From NCBI RefSeq assembly GCF_017833295.1, contig NZ_JAFIBW010000001.1:2432001-2496000 (forward strand): a stretch of DNA of 64,000 nt, given 5' to 3'. A program made the position numbers and the translations under genes. The notes under the pieces were generated by a model, which did no database searches, was not told the origin of the DNA, and saw only the letters and a program-made list of their open reading frames with translations. Positions 42,067-50,301 of this stretch are shown piece by piece. How positions within the stretch are numbered: position 1 is the stretch's first letter; each line of letters begins with the position of its first letter. The DNA is from Methylobacterium sp. PvR107. GTDB taxonomy: Bacteria; Pseudomonadota; Alphaproteobacteria; Rhizobiales; Beijerinckiaceae.

Positions 42067-43728
42067 TCACCGGAACAGGATGAAGGCCTTCGACAGGGTG
42101 ATGCCGATGCCCCAGACGATCGGGATGCCGACCACCGCCCAGGCCACGGCCGCGCCCAGGCTGAACCCGCCGCGCCCGATGCCGAACGAGCCGGATCGCC
42201 CGGAGACGTTTGCACCCGTCCGGACATCGAGGGCGGCACGCTCGGAATCCGACATGAACCAGCTTTGGGCCAGCGGACGGACCAGGAGGTTGCAGAGGAA
42301 TCCGGCCACCAGGAAGCCCGCGAGCACGTACATGGTCCGGCCGTAGAGATCCGCACCCTGAACACCGGCAGCGATCTGCGCCTCGCGGATCTTGGTGATC
42401 ACGAAGGGCCCGACGATGCCGGCCATCGACCACGCGGTGAGCAGGCGTCCGTGGATGGCGCCCACGAACTGCGTGCCGAACACGTCGGCGAGGTAGGCCG
42501 GGACCGTCGCGAAGCCACCGCCATACATCGACAGGATCACGCAGAAGAAGGCGACGAACAGGGCCTGCGAGCCGATGCCGGCCGCCCAGGGCGCGGCCGC
42601 GTAGAGCACGCCGCCGAGCGCGAAGAAGATCGCGTAGGTGACCTTGCGACCGATCCGGTCCGACATCGAGGCCCAGAAGAACCGGCCGAGGATGTTGAAC
42701 AGGGAGAGCAGGCCGACGAAGCCGGCGGCGATCGCCGCGACCTGCGCCTTCTGGCTCGCGTCGAGGGCGGAGAAGCCGGTGCCGGGCAGGCCGATCAGCT
42801 CACCGCCGAAGATCTCCTGAAGCATCGGTGAGGCCAGCGCCAGCACGCCGATGCCCGCGGACACGTTGAGGAACAGGACGAGCCAGATCATCCAGAACTG
42901 GACGGTCTTGTGCGCGTCCCGCAGGTGGACGTGGCCGGAGGCGATCATGGCGTTCTTGGCAGCCGGAGCCGTCCAGCCGTCCGGACGCCAGCCGGCCGGC
43001 GGCACCCGGTAGCCGAAGGCGCCGCCCAGCATGAACAGGATGTAGCCGACGCCCATCACCGCGAGCGTCTGCCAGACGCCGGCCGAGTCGGCGGTCCGGA
43101 AGCTCTTGATCAGGCTGTCGGCCAGGGGCGAGCCGATCATCGCGCCGCCGCCGAAGCCCATGATCGCCATGCCGGTGGCCATGCCGCGCCGGTCCGGGAA
43201 CCACTTGATCAGCGTCGAGACCGGGGAGATGTAGCCGAGGCCGAGCCCGATGCCGCCGATCAAGCCCATGCCGAGCCAGATCAGCCAGAGCTGGTGGACG
43301 TAGACTCCGAGGGCGCCGATCAGGAAGCCGCCGCCCCAGCACAGGGCGGCCACGATGCCGGCCTTGCGCGGGCCCGCGCGCTCCAGCCAGCCGCCGAACA
43401 GGGCGGCCGACAGGCCAAGCACGACGATGCCGATGGAGAAGACCGTCACGAGGTCGCTGACGCGCCAATCGCAGGTGGTGGTGAACAGGGCCGTCATCAC
43501 GCCCATATCGGCACAGGCGGCGGCCGCCGGCTTCCCGACGGAGAGCGCCCGCGTCAGGGGCAGCCAGAACACCGACAGGCCGTAGGCCATGCCGATGCAG
43601 AGATGGATCGCGAGAGCGGCGGGCGGGACCAACCATCGGTTGAAGCCCGGTTTTGCGACGATGCGCTCGCGCGAGAGCAGACCCGGCGCGACATCGGGCG
43701 CGACCGCGCCCGTGACCCCAAGACTCAT
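42067..43728 (-). CDS. OFA-family (oxalate/formate antiporter type) MFS transporter
   Basis: A 553-residue membrane protein of the OFA family of MFS, typified by OxlT of Oxalobacter, which exchanges oxalate and formate. The ATG at 43728 has GAGGA eight bases upstream; a GTG eight codons earlier is less likely. About 12 membrane segments; first one LAIHLCIGMAYGLSVFWLPL, and the family block GGIGLGLGYISPVSTLIKWF with PDRRGMATGMAIMGFGGGAM. A longer N terminus and an extended loop carry the extra length compared with OxlT (about 420). Position after fdsGBA-D and before a LysR gene suggests transport of formate or oxalate for the formate dehydrogenase. It probably has its own promoter in the A+T-rich part of the 198-base gap. 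Confidence 0.85.
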   Translation of the reverse strand: MSLGVTGAVAPDVAPGLLSRERIVAKPGFNRWLVPPAALAIHLCIGMAYGLSVFWLPLTRALSVGKPAAAACADMGVMTALFTTTCDWRVSDLVTVFSIGIVVLGLSAALFGGWLERAGPRKAGIVAALCWGGGFLIGALGVYVHQLWLIWLGMGLIGGIGLGLGYISPVSTLIKWFPDRRGMATGMAIMGFGGGAMIGSPLADSLIKSFRTADSAGVWQTLAVMGVGYILFMLGGAFGYRVPPAGWRPDGWTAPAAKNAMIASGHVHLRDAHKTVQFWMIWLVLFLNVSAGIGVLALASPMLQEIFGGELIGLPGTGFSALDASQKAQVAAIAAGFVGLLSLFNILGRFFWASMSDRIGRKVTYAIFFALGGVLYAAAPWAAGIGSQALFVAFFCVILSMYGGGFATVPAYLADVFGTQFVGAIHGRLLTAWSMAGIVGPFVITKIREAQIAAGVQGADLYGRTMYVLAGFLVAGFLCNLLVRPLAQSWFMSDSERAALDVRTGANVSGRSGSFGIGRGGFSLGAAVAWAVVGIPIVWGIGITLSKAFILFR

Positions 43729-43871
43729 GACGTCATCCTCTTCGGCGGCCACGTGGATGGGCCGCGCGTGAAAGGATGATGCGCGATCTGTGTGCAGGGT
43801 GCCAGCGCCACTCCACGCTGAGGCGACAGTTTTAATCCTGATTGCAACCTTTTGTATGCACGGTGCCGAAC

Positions 43872-43892
43872 GAAAGAGGCCCCGCAGGGGCC
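43872..43892 (-). terminator. Probable terminator of the fds operon
   Basis: On the minus strand, downstream of fdsD, GGCCCC and GGGGCC (43878-43892) form a perfect six-base stem with a three-base loop, followed by TCTTTC. The short T tract makes it a moderate-strength terminator. It would separate the fds operon from the OFA transporter. Confidence 0.5.
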
Positions 43893-43926
43893 CAAGTCTC
43901 AGACTCTCCGCACTTCGACCCCGGTC

Positions 43927-44220
43927 TCAACCCGCGTCGCTGGCGCCCGCCCCGGCGAGCTGCGGATCCCGGGTTGCCGGACGCACAGGGCTGTCGGCCG
44001 CCGGCTCCTCGCCGTGCAGCGCCCGCCGCACGTAGCTGTCGACCCGGTCGCCCTGCTCCGGCAAGGCGGCCTCGAGATGGGCGATCATCTTGGGTGTCCA
44101 GAACGCCTTGATGTGCTTCTGGATCCCGGCAACCGCCTCCTCCTCCGGGTAGGACCGGAAGAAGGTGGCGATCTGGTTCGCCATGCGGACGAGCTTGTCC
44201 GCCTGTGTCACGGCACTCAT
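43927..44220 (-). CDS. fdsD: Formate dehydrogenase subunit delta
   Basis: The small fourth gene of soluble NAD-dependent formate dehydrogenase operons; needed for activity in Rhodobacter and Cupriavidus enzymes, probably in cofactor insertion or assembly. The 97-residue product has the family core DKLVRMANQIATFFRSYPEE and IQKHIKAFWTPKMIAHLEAA. It starts nine bases after the fdsA stop. The usual fdsC gene (sulfurtransferase-type maturation factor) that often separates fdsA and fdsD is absent here and must be elsewhere if present. Confidence 0.92.
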   Translation of the reverse strand: MSAVTQADKLVRMANQIATFFRSYPEEEAVAGIQKHIKAFWTPKMIAHLEAALPEQGDRVDSYVRRALHGEEPAADSPVRPATRDPQLAGAGASDAG

Positions 44221-44229
44221 CGGATACTC

Positions 44230-47091
44230 TTACTCTGCCGCGTCCAGGGTCTGGGCGATCCGGGTCAGGGAGAAGTCCTCTTCGTAGAACTTCGCCTGCC
44301 AGTCGGAGGGCCGGTTGGTCCGCCGGACCTGCACCGCCGTCACCTTGTACTCGGGGCAGTTGGTCGCCCAGTCCGAGTAATCGGTGGTGATGACGTTGGC
44401 GCCGGTCTTGGCGTGGTGGAAGGTCGTGTAGACTACGCCGGGCTGCATCCGCTCGGAGATCCTGGCCTTCAGGGCGATGTCGCCCGAGCGGCTCTCCAGG
44501 GCCACGAGATCGCCGTCGACGATGCCGCGCAGCTCGGCGTCGAACGGGTGGATCTCGAGCACGTCCTCCTCATGCCAGCGCGAGTTCTCGGTGCGCCGCG
44601 TCTGCGCGCCGACATTGTACTGGGACAGGATCCGGCCCGTGGTGAGGATCAGCGGGAACTTCGCCCCCGTCCGCTCCTCGGTGGCCACGAACTCGGTGAT
44701 CATGAACCGGCCCTTGCCGCGGACGAATCGGTCCACGTGCATCATCGGCGTGCCGAGCGGCGCGTTCTCGTTGCAGGGCCACTGCACCGAGCCGAGCTCG
44801 TCGAGCTTGGCGTAGGACACGCCGGTGAAGCTCGGGGTGAGCGAGGCGATCTCGTCCATGATCTCGGACGGGTGGCTGTAGTTCATCGGGTAGCCGAGGG
44901 CGTTGGAGAGGAGCACCGTGCCCTCCCAGTCGCCGTAGCCGCCCATCGGGGCCATGACCTTGCGGACCCGCGAGATGCGGCGCTCGGCGTTGGTGAAGGT
45001 CCCGTCCTTCTCCAGGAACGAGGCGCCCGGCAGGAAGACGTGGGCGTATTTCGCGGTCTCGTTCAGGAACAGGTCCTGGACGACGATGCACTCCATCGCC
45101 ATCAGGCCCGAGGTCACGTGGTGTGTGTCCGGGTCGGATTGCGCGATGTCCTCGCCCTGGATGTACATGCCCTTGAACGAGCCCTCGACGGCCTCGTCGA
45201 GCATGTTGGTGATGCGCAGGCCCGGCGCGCTGTCGAGCTTGGCGCCCCACAGAGCCTCGAAGCTCTCGCGGGTGGCGTCGTCCGACACGTGGCGGTAGCC
45301 CGTGAGCTCGTGCGGGAACGAGCCCATGTCGCAGGAGCCCTGGACGTTGTTCTGGCCGCGCAGCGGGTTCACGCCGGCGCCGAGCTTGCCGATATTGCCG
45401 GTGGCCATGGCGATGTTGGCCATGCCCATGACCATGGTCGAGCCCTGGCTGTGCTCGGTGACGCCCAGCCCGTAATAGATGCCGGCCGCGCCGCCCTTGG
45501 CGTAGAGCCGGGCTGCGCCGCGGACCTCAGCCGGGTCGAGGCCGGTGAATTGCTGCTGCGCCTCCGGGGAGTGACGCTGGTCGGCGATGAAGCGGGCCCA
45601 GGACTCGAACTCGGCGAGATCACAGCGGTCGCGGACATAGGCCTCGTCGACCAGCCCCTCGGTGACGATCACGTGCGCCAGCGCGTTGATGAAGGCGACG
45701 TTGGAGCCGGGCTTCAGCGGCAGGTGATAGTCGGCCTTGATGTGGGGCGACTTCACGAGGTCGATCTTGCGGGGATCGGCGACGATGAGCTTGGCGCCTT
45801 CGCGCAGGCGCTTCTTCATGCGCGAGCCGAAGACCGGGTGGCCGTCGGTCGGGTTGGCGCCGATCACCAGGATCACGTCGGACTTCTCGACGGACTTGAA
45901 GTCCTGGGTGCCGGCCGAGGTGCCGAGCGTCGACATCAGGCCGTAGCCGGTCGGCGAGTGGCAGACGCGGGCGCAGGTATCGACGTTGTTGTTGCCGAAG
46001 GCGGCGCGCACCAGCTTCTGGACGAGGTAGGCCTCCTCGTTGGTGCAGCGCGACGAGGTGATGCCGCCGACCGAGTCCTTGCCGTACTTGGCCTGGATCC
46101 GCTTGAACTCGCTCGCGGCCCGGTCGATGGCTTCGTCCCAAGAAACCTCGCGCCACGGATCCGTGATCTTCTCGCGGATCATCGGCTTGGTGATGCGGTC
46201 CTTGTGAGTGGCGTAGCCGTAGGCGAAGCGGCCCTTCACACAGGAATGGCCCTCATTGGCCTTGCCGCCCTTGTAGGGGACCATGCGGACGACGCGCTCG
46301 CCCTGCATCTCGGCCTTGAACGAGCAGCCGACACCGCAATACGCGCAGGTCGTCACCTCCGCGTGCTCGGGCTGGCCGAACTCGTGGATCGATTTTTCTT
46401 GCAACGTGGCCGTGGGACACGCCTGAACGCAGGCTCCACACGAGACACACTCGGATTCGAAGAAATTGGTCGGGCCGGCCGCCACGCGGCTGTCGAAGCC
46501 GCGGCCCGCGATGGTCAGCGCGAAGGTGCCCTGCACCTCCTCGCACGCCCGGACGCAGCGATTGCAGACGATGCACTTCGACGGGTCGTAGGTGAAGTAC
46601 GGGTTCGACTCGTCCTTCGGCAGGTACTTTTCCGAACTCGGGCGGACGTGGTTATCGCCCTCGTAGCCGTAGCGTACGTCGCGCAGGCCGACGACGCCGG
46701 CCTGGGTCTGCAGCTCGCAATCGCCGTTCGCCGCGCAGGTCAGGCAATCGAGGGGGTGATCGGAAATGTAGAGCTCCATCACGCCCTTGCGGAGCTTGGC
46801 AAGCTTCTCGTTCTGCGTGTGCACCACCATGCCGTTCTCGGCCGGTGTCGTGCAGGAGGCCGGGGTGCCGCGCCGTCCCTCGATTTCCACGAGGCAGAGG
46901 CGGCAGGAGCCGAAGGGCTCCAGCGAATCGGTGGCGCAGAGCTTCGGGATCTGCGTCCCGGCATGCATCGCCGCCGCCATCACAGAGGTGCCGGCCGGCA
47001 CCGTCACCGACATGCCGTCGATCGTCAGGGTGACGGTCTGCTCCGCAACCCGGATCGGCGTGCCGTAGTCGATCTCCTTGATCAGGCCCAT
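44230..47091 (-). CDS. fdsA: NAD-dependent formate dehydrogenase, molybdenum-containing subunit alpha
   Basis: Catalytic subunit: oxidises formate to CO2 at a bis-MGD molybdenum (or tungsten) centre in the cytosol. The 953-residue protein starts with a NuoG-like 2Fe-2S domain (CATDSLEPFGSCRLCLVEIE), then a His-Cys cluster and two 4Fe-4S ferredoxin motifs (CIVCNRCVRACEEVQG and CVSCGACVQACPTAT), the Mo-domain cluster CAYCGVGC, and the active-site block DTCARVCHSPTGYG, where the metal-ligand Cys and the following His lie. Start with GAGGAG eight bases upstream. It is 10 bases after fdsB. A cysteine rather than selenocysteine enzyme, as expected for the soluble class. Size normal (about 950-980). 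Confidence 0.96.
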   Translation of the reverse strand: MGLIKEIDYGTPIRVAEQTVTLTIDGMSVTVPAGTSVMAAAMHAGTQIPKLCATDSLEPFGSCRLCLVEIEGRRGTPASCTTPAENGMVVHTQNEKLAKLRKGVMELYISDHPLDCLTCAANGDCELQTQAGVVGLRDVRYGYEGDNHVRPSSEKYLPKDESNPYFTYDPSKCIVCNRCVRACEEVQGTFALTIAGRGFDSRVAAGPTNFFESECVSCGACVQACPTATLQEKSIHEFGQPEHAEVTTCAYCGVGCSFKAEMQGERVVRMVPYKGGKANEGHSCVKGRFAYGYATHKDRITKPMIREKITDPWREVSWDEAIDRAASEFKRIQAKYGKDSVGGITSSRCTNEEAYLVQKLVRAAFGNNNVDTCARVCHSPTGYGLMSTLGTSAGTQDFKSVEKSDVILVIGANPTDGHPVFGSRMKKRLREGAKLIVADPRKIDLVKSPHIKADYHLPLKPGSNVAFINALAHVIVTEGLVDEAYVRDRCDLAEFESWARFIADQRHSPEAQQQFTGLDPAEVRGAARLYAKGGAAGIYYGLGVTEHSQGSTMVMGMANIAMATGNIGKLGAGVNPLRGQNNVQGSCDMGSFPHELTGYRHVSDDATRESFEALWGAKLDSAPGLRITNMLDEAVEGSFKGMYIQGEDIAQSDPDTHHVTSGLMAMECIVVQDLFLNETAKYAHVFLPGASFLEKDGTFTNAERRISRVRKVMAPMGGYGDWEGTVLLSNALGYPMNYSHPSEIMDEIASLTPSFTGVSYAKLDELGSVQWPCNENAPLGTPMMHVDRFVRGKGRFMITEFVATEERTGAKFPLILTTGRILSQYNVGAQTRRTENSRWHEEDVLEIHPFDAELRGIVDGDLVALESRSGDIALKARISERMQPGVVYTTFHHAKTGANVITTDYSDWATNCPEYKVTAVQVRRTNRPSDWQAKFYEEDFSLTRIAQTLDAAE

Positions 47092-47101
47092 CGACGTCTC
47101 C

Positions 47102-48661
47102 TCACTCGGCCGCGGCCGGCAAATCGCTGGCGCGCCTGAAATCCTCGGGGAAATGGGTGAGCGCGCTCATCACGGGCATCGGCGTGAGCCCGCCCATGGC
47201 GCAGAGCGACCCATCGGTCATGACCTCGCAGAGGTCCTCGACCAGCTTCAGGTTCGCCTCCGGCCGGATACCGGCGATCACCTTGTCCATGGTCTCGACG
47301 CCGCGGGTGGCGCCGATCCGGCAGGGCGTGCACTTCCCGCACGACTCGGTGGCGCAGAACTCGAAGGCGAAGCGGGCCTGGGCGGCCATGTCGACGGTGT
47401 CGTCGAACACCACGATGCCGCCGTGGCCGACGAGGCCCTTCTTGGCCGCCATCGCCTCGTAGTCGAGGGGCGTGTCGAGGAGATGATCGGGGAAGTAGGC
47501 CCCGAGCGGCCCGCCGACCTGCACGGCCCGCACCGGCCTCCCGGAGCGGGTGCCGCCGCCGAAATCCTCGATCACCTGACGCAGGGTGATGCCGAAGGCC
47601 ATCTCGATCAGGCCGCCGTGCTTGACGTTGCCGGCGAGCTGGATCGGCAGGGTGCCGAGCGAGCGGCCCATGCCGTAATCGGCGTAGGCCCTGGCGCCGT
47701 TCTCCAGGATCCACGGCACGGCCGTGAAGGTCATGACGTTGTTGACGAGCGTCGGCTTGCCGAGGAACCCCTTGAGCGCCGGGATCGGCGGCTTGGCCCG
47801 CACGATGCCGCGCTTGCCCTCCAGGCTCTCCAGCAGCGAGGTCTCCTCGCCGCAGATATAGGCGCCGGCGCCGAGGCGCACTTCCAGGTGGAAGCTTTTG
47901 CCCGAGCCCAGGATGTTGTCGCCGAGCACGCCGGCCGTCACGCCGTTGGCGATCGCCTCCTTCAGGGTCGCGAAGGCCTGCGGGTACTCGGAGCGCAGGT
48001 AGATGTAGCCGCGGGTGGCGCCGGTCGCCATGCCTGCGATGGTCATGCCCTCGATGAGGTTGAAGGGGTCGCCCTCCATCATCATCCGGTCGGCGAAGGT
48101 GCCGGAATCGCCCTCGTCGGCGTTGCAGACCACGTATTTCTGGTCCGCCTTGGCGAGCATCACGGTGTTCCACTTGATGCCGGCCGGGAAGCCGGCGCCG
48201 CCCCGACCGCGCAGGCCGGAATCGCGCACTGCCGCGACGATGCCCTCGGCATCGAGCCTGAGGGCGGCCTCGAGGCCGCGATAGCCTCCATGGGTTCGGT
48301 AATCGTCGACGGAGACAGGATCGACCACGCCGCAGCGGTGGAAAGTCAGGCGCTGCTGCCGGGCGAGGTAGGGGATTTTTTCAGGATCGCCGAGTCGCAA
48401 CGGGTGATCGCCGCCGGTGGCGAGGCCGGCATCCAGCAGGGCGTCGACGTCCTTGACCGTCACCGGCCCGTAGGCGACGCGCCCCTCGGGCGTGCCGACC
48501 TCGACCATCGGCTCCAGCCAGAACAGGCCACGGGAGCCGGTGCGGACGATGGTGACGTCGAGGCCGCGGCGCTCGGCGCTGGCGAACAGGGCGCGGGCGA
48601 CCTTGTTGGCGCCGAGACCGAGGGCGACGGCGTCGCGCGGAACGTAGAGCGTGACGCTCAC
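47102..48661 (-). CDS. fdsB: NAD-dependent formate dehydrogenase, flavoprotein subunit beta
   Basis: NuoF-like subunit that passes electrons from FdsG/FdsA clusters through FMN to NAD+. The 519-residue product starts with a NuoE-type thioredoxin-like segment, then NAD/FMN sites (LRGRGGAGFPAGIKW, CNADEGDSGTFADR, GAGAYICGEETSLLESLEGK) and a 4Fe-4S site (ESCGKCTPCRIGATRG). The start is a GTG overlapping the fdsG stop by four bases (GTGA), which indicates translational coupling. Size and order fdsG-fdsB-fdsA are as in other soluble formate dehydrogenases. Confidence 0.95.
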   Translation of the reverse strand: MSVTLYVPRDAVALGLGANKVARALFASAERRGLDVTIVRTGSRGLFWLEPMVEVGTPEGRVAYGPVTVKDVDALLDAGLATGGDHPLRLGDPEKIPYLARQQRLTFHRCGVVDPVSVDDYRTHGGYRGLEAALRLDAEGIVAAVRDSGLRGRGGAGFPAGIKWNTVMLAKADQKYVVCNADEGDSGTFADRMMMEGDPFNLIEGMTIAGMATGATRGYIYLRSEYPQAFATLKEAIANGVTAGVLGDNILGSGKSFHLEVRLGAGAYICGEETSLLESLEGKRGIVRAKPPIPALKGFLGKPTLVNNVMTFTAVPWILENGARAYADYGMGRSLGTLPIQLAGNVKHGGLIEMAFGITLRQVIEDFGGGTRSGRPVRAVQVGGPLGAYFPDHLLDTPLDYEAMAAKKGLVGHGGIVVFDDTVDMAAQARFAFEFCATESCGKCTPCRIGATRGVETMDKVIAGIRPEANLKLVEDLCEVMTDGSLCAMGGLTPMPVMSALTHFPEDFRRASDLPAAAE

Positions 48662-49131
48662 TGGCGCACCTCCGCCAGGGCAGCTTCGAGGGCGTCGGCG
48701 GTCAGGTGCGCGACCGGCTCTCCATCGACCAGCGCGGCGGGGCCGTTGGCGCAGAGGCCGAGGCAGTAGACCGGCTCGACCGTGGCGCCGCCGTCGGCGG
48801 TGGTCTCGTGCCAGCCGCAGCCGAGGCGGCCGAGGATCTCGCGATGGAGCTCGTCGGAGCCCATGGCCTGGCAGGCCTCGGCCCGGCACAGCTTGACCTC
48901 GTGGCGGCCGGCGGGGTGAGCACGGAAGTCATGGTAGAAGGTGATGCAGCCGTGAACCTCGGCACGCGACAGGTTCAGCGCATCCGCGATCAGCGGCACG
49001 GCGCCGGAATCCACGTAGCCGAAGGTTTCCTGCAACGCGTGCAGGATCGGCAATGTGGCCCCTTCGAGATGCGTGTGTCCGGCGATGATCCCGGTGGCGC
49101 GTTCCGCGCTCCAGGGCTCGTGACGCGCCAT
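48658..49131 (-). CDS. fdsG: NAD-dependent formate dehydrogenase, 2Fe-2S subunit gamma
   Basis: NuoE-like 157-residue subunit carrying a 2Fe-2S cluster. Family blocks: HTHLEGATLPILHALQETFG, LNLSRAEVHGCITFYHDFR, then cluster ligands in KLCRAEACQAMG and YCLGLCANGPA, the C-x4-C and C-x3-C pattern. First gene of the operon; a perfect inverted repeat lies 15-45 bases upstream of its start. The 3' end overlaps fdsB by four bases. Confidence 0.94.
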   Translation of the reverse strand: MARHEPWSAERATGIIAGHTHLEGATLPILHALQETFGYVDSGAVPLIADALNLSRAEVHGCITFYHDFRAHPAGRHEVKLCRAEACQAMGSDELHREILGRLGCGWHETTADGGATVEPVYCLGLCANGPAALVDGEPVAHLTADALEAALAEVRQ

Positions 49132-49146
49132 GGTTCCCAGCCCAGT

Positions 49147-49176
49147 CTGTTCCCGTTCTAATGGAAAGAGGAACAG
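49147..49176. promoter_or_regulatory. Inverted repeat upstream of the formate dehydrogenase operon
   Basis: CTGTTCC (49147-49153) and its exact reverse complement GGAACAG (49170-49176), 16 bases apart, directly upstream of fdsG (start 49131). The position fits an operator of the operon or part of its promoter. I looked for the GGAAC-N16-CGTT pattern of the alphaproteobacterial general stress sigma factor; the GGAAC elements are there but no matching -10 element. The remaining gap to the GST gene at 49549 holds a palindromic repeat and a short tandem repeat, and no gene. Confidence 0.5.
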
Positions 49177-49406
49177 AAATGCCGAATGGCTTCAATCGCG
49201 CAGTCCGGTCGCTCGACAAAGGATGTCTGTCGCCCTGTAACTCGCCGCTGGCTGCGATAGGCACGTTCCATTAAAGCGTTGATGCGGGAAAGTTTTTCAG
49301 ATCTTCCCGGCGTTCAGAATGTCTTGCGTGCGCCGCACCATAGATTTGTGCCCTGCAAGAAATTGCATCCCGCCCTGTCGAGGCCTGACCGTGCGGGCTG
49401 CGCTCG

Positions 49407-49497
49407 CCGTCTTTGCGAACGGAGCGACGCAACCGCGGGTCGCGCAACCTCGGCAAGCTTGGCGTTGCTGGATCGCTTCGCTCCACTCGCAAGGACG
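49407..49497. repeat. Palindromic intergenic repeat, family B (copy 3)
   Basis: About 91 bases, the clearest copy: CGTCTTTGCGAACGGAGCGA faces TCGCTTCGCTCCACTCGCAA-GGACGG as an inverted pair with a central AACCGCGGGTCGCGCAACC. Lies between the divergent-facing ends of the fds promoter region and the GST gene. Confidence 0.75.
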
Positions 49498-49509
49498 GAG
49501 GCGCATTCC

Positions 49510-49533
49510 GAGACCGAGACCGAGACCGAGACC
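49510..49533. repeat. Hexanucleotide tandem repeat (GAGACC x4)
   Basis: Four perfect head-to-tail copies of GAGACC, immediately downstream of the GST gene (stop at 49549) and next to a family B repeat. Non-coding in the preferred annotation; could vary in copy number between strains. Confidence 0.7.
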
Positions 49534-49548
49534 GGGGCCACGGCCGCG

Positions 49549-50205
49549 TCAGAACTCCATTTCCAGTTCCTCGATCTCATCCGGCTCGTCGGCCGCAGCT
49601 TCGGCCCACTCGACCATCAGCGGCCAGTGCAGGATCGTGTCGCGGTAGGCGGCAGCGCGGGGCGGCAGCGCGACGTCGTAGGTGCGAAAGCGCGTGCAGA
49701 CCGGCGCATACATGGCATCCGCCAAGCAGGGGCGATCACCGAACAGGAACGGTCCGGCGTAGCGGTCCAGGCAATCGTCGAAGATTGTGACGATGCGCTC
49801 GATATCGGCCTTCGCGCCGTTGAACACCCGAAAATCAGGATGGAAGGCGCGCAGGTTCATCGGCAGGGCCGAGCGCAAATTGACGAAGCCGGAATGCATC
49901 TCGCCGGAGATGGACCGGCAATGGGCGCGCTCCGCCACGTTGCCGGGCAGGAAGCCCGCCTCCGGGAATGTCTCGGCAAGATACTCGGCAATGGCCAGCG
50001 TGTCCCAGACGACCACGTCGCCGTGGCGCAGGCGCGGCACCAGGAAGGACGGCGACAGGTGCAGCAGCTCGGCCCGGCTGGTGGCGTCCGCGCCCGACAG
50101 GACCTCGGTCTCGAAGTCGAGACCCGCCATACGACAGATCAGCCAGCCTCGCAGGGACCAGGAGGAATAGTTGCGGCTCGAGATGGTGAGCGTAGCGGCC
50201 GTCAT
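49549..50205 (-). CDS. Glutathione S-transferase
   Basis: A 218-residue glutathione transferase of the subtype starting with ISSRNYSSWSLRGWLICRMA, where the Ser/Arg segment forms the glutathione site; LSPSFLVPRLRHGDVVVWDT supplies the cis-proline and DTLAIAEYL the binding acidic residue region. C-terminal helical domain: PFLFGDRPCLADAMYAPVCT. The C terminus is very acidic (ADEPDEIEELEMEF). It follows ccmH by 96 bases on the same strand but is likely separate. Not close to the two other GSTs in the window. Substrate unknown. Confidence 0.88.
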   Translation of the reverse strand: MTAATLTISSRNYSSWSLRGWLICRMAGLDFETEVLSGADATSRAELLHLSPSFLVPRLRHGDVVVWDTLAIAEYLAETFPEAGFLPGNVAERAHCRSISGEMHSGFVNLRSALPMNLRAFHPDFRVFNGAKADIERIVTIFDDCLDRYAGPFLFGDRPCLADAMYAPVCTRFRTYDVALPPRAAAYRDTILHWPLMVEWAEAAADEPDEIEELEMEF

Positions 50206-50301
50206 CGTCCAACCCCGGGCGCGTCGCCGATCATGCGGTCTGCGGTGCCCGATCCAAGACTCGTGCCGGATGAAGCGGGCGAATCACCATCCCGCCCGAT
50301 T

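Noticed and set aside
43852..47139. Open frame of over 1000 codons on the plus strand opposite fdsA
   Set aside because: It is the antisense of fdsA, long only because high G+C removes stop codons; the sequence is His/Arg/Asp/Gly-rich with no family similarity, while fdsA is unmistakable.
49170..49195. EcfG-type general stress promoter at GGAAC upstream of fdsG
   Set aside because: No CGTT-type -10 element at 16-17 bases from either GGAAC copy.
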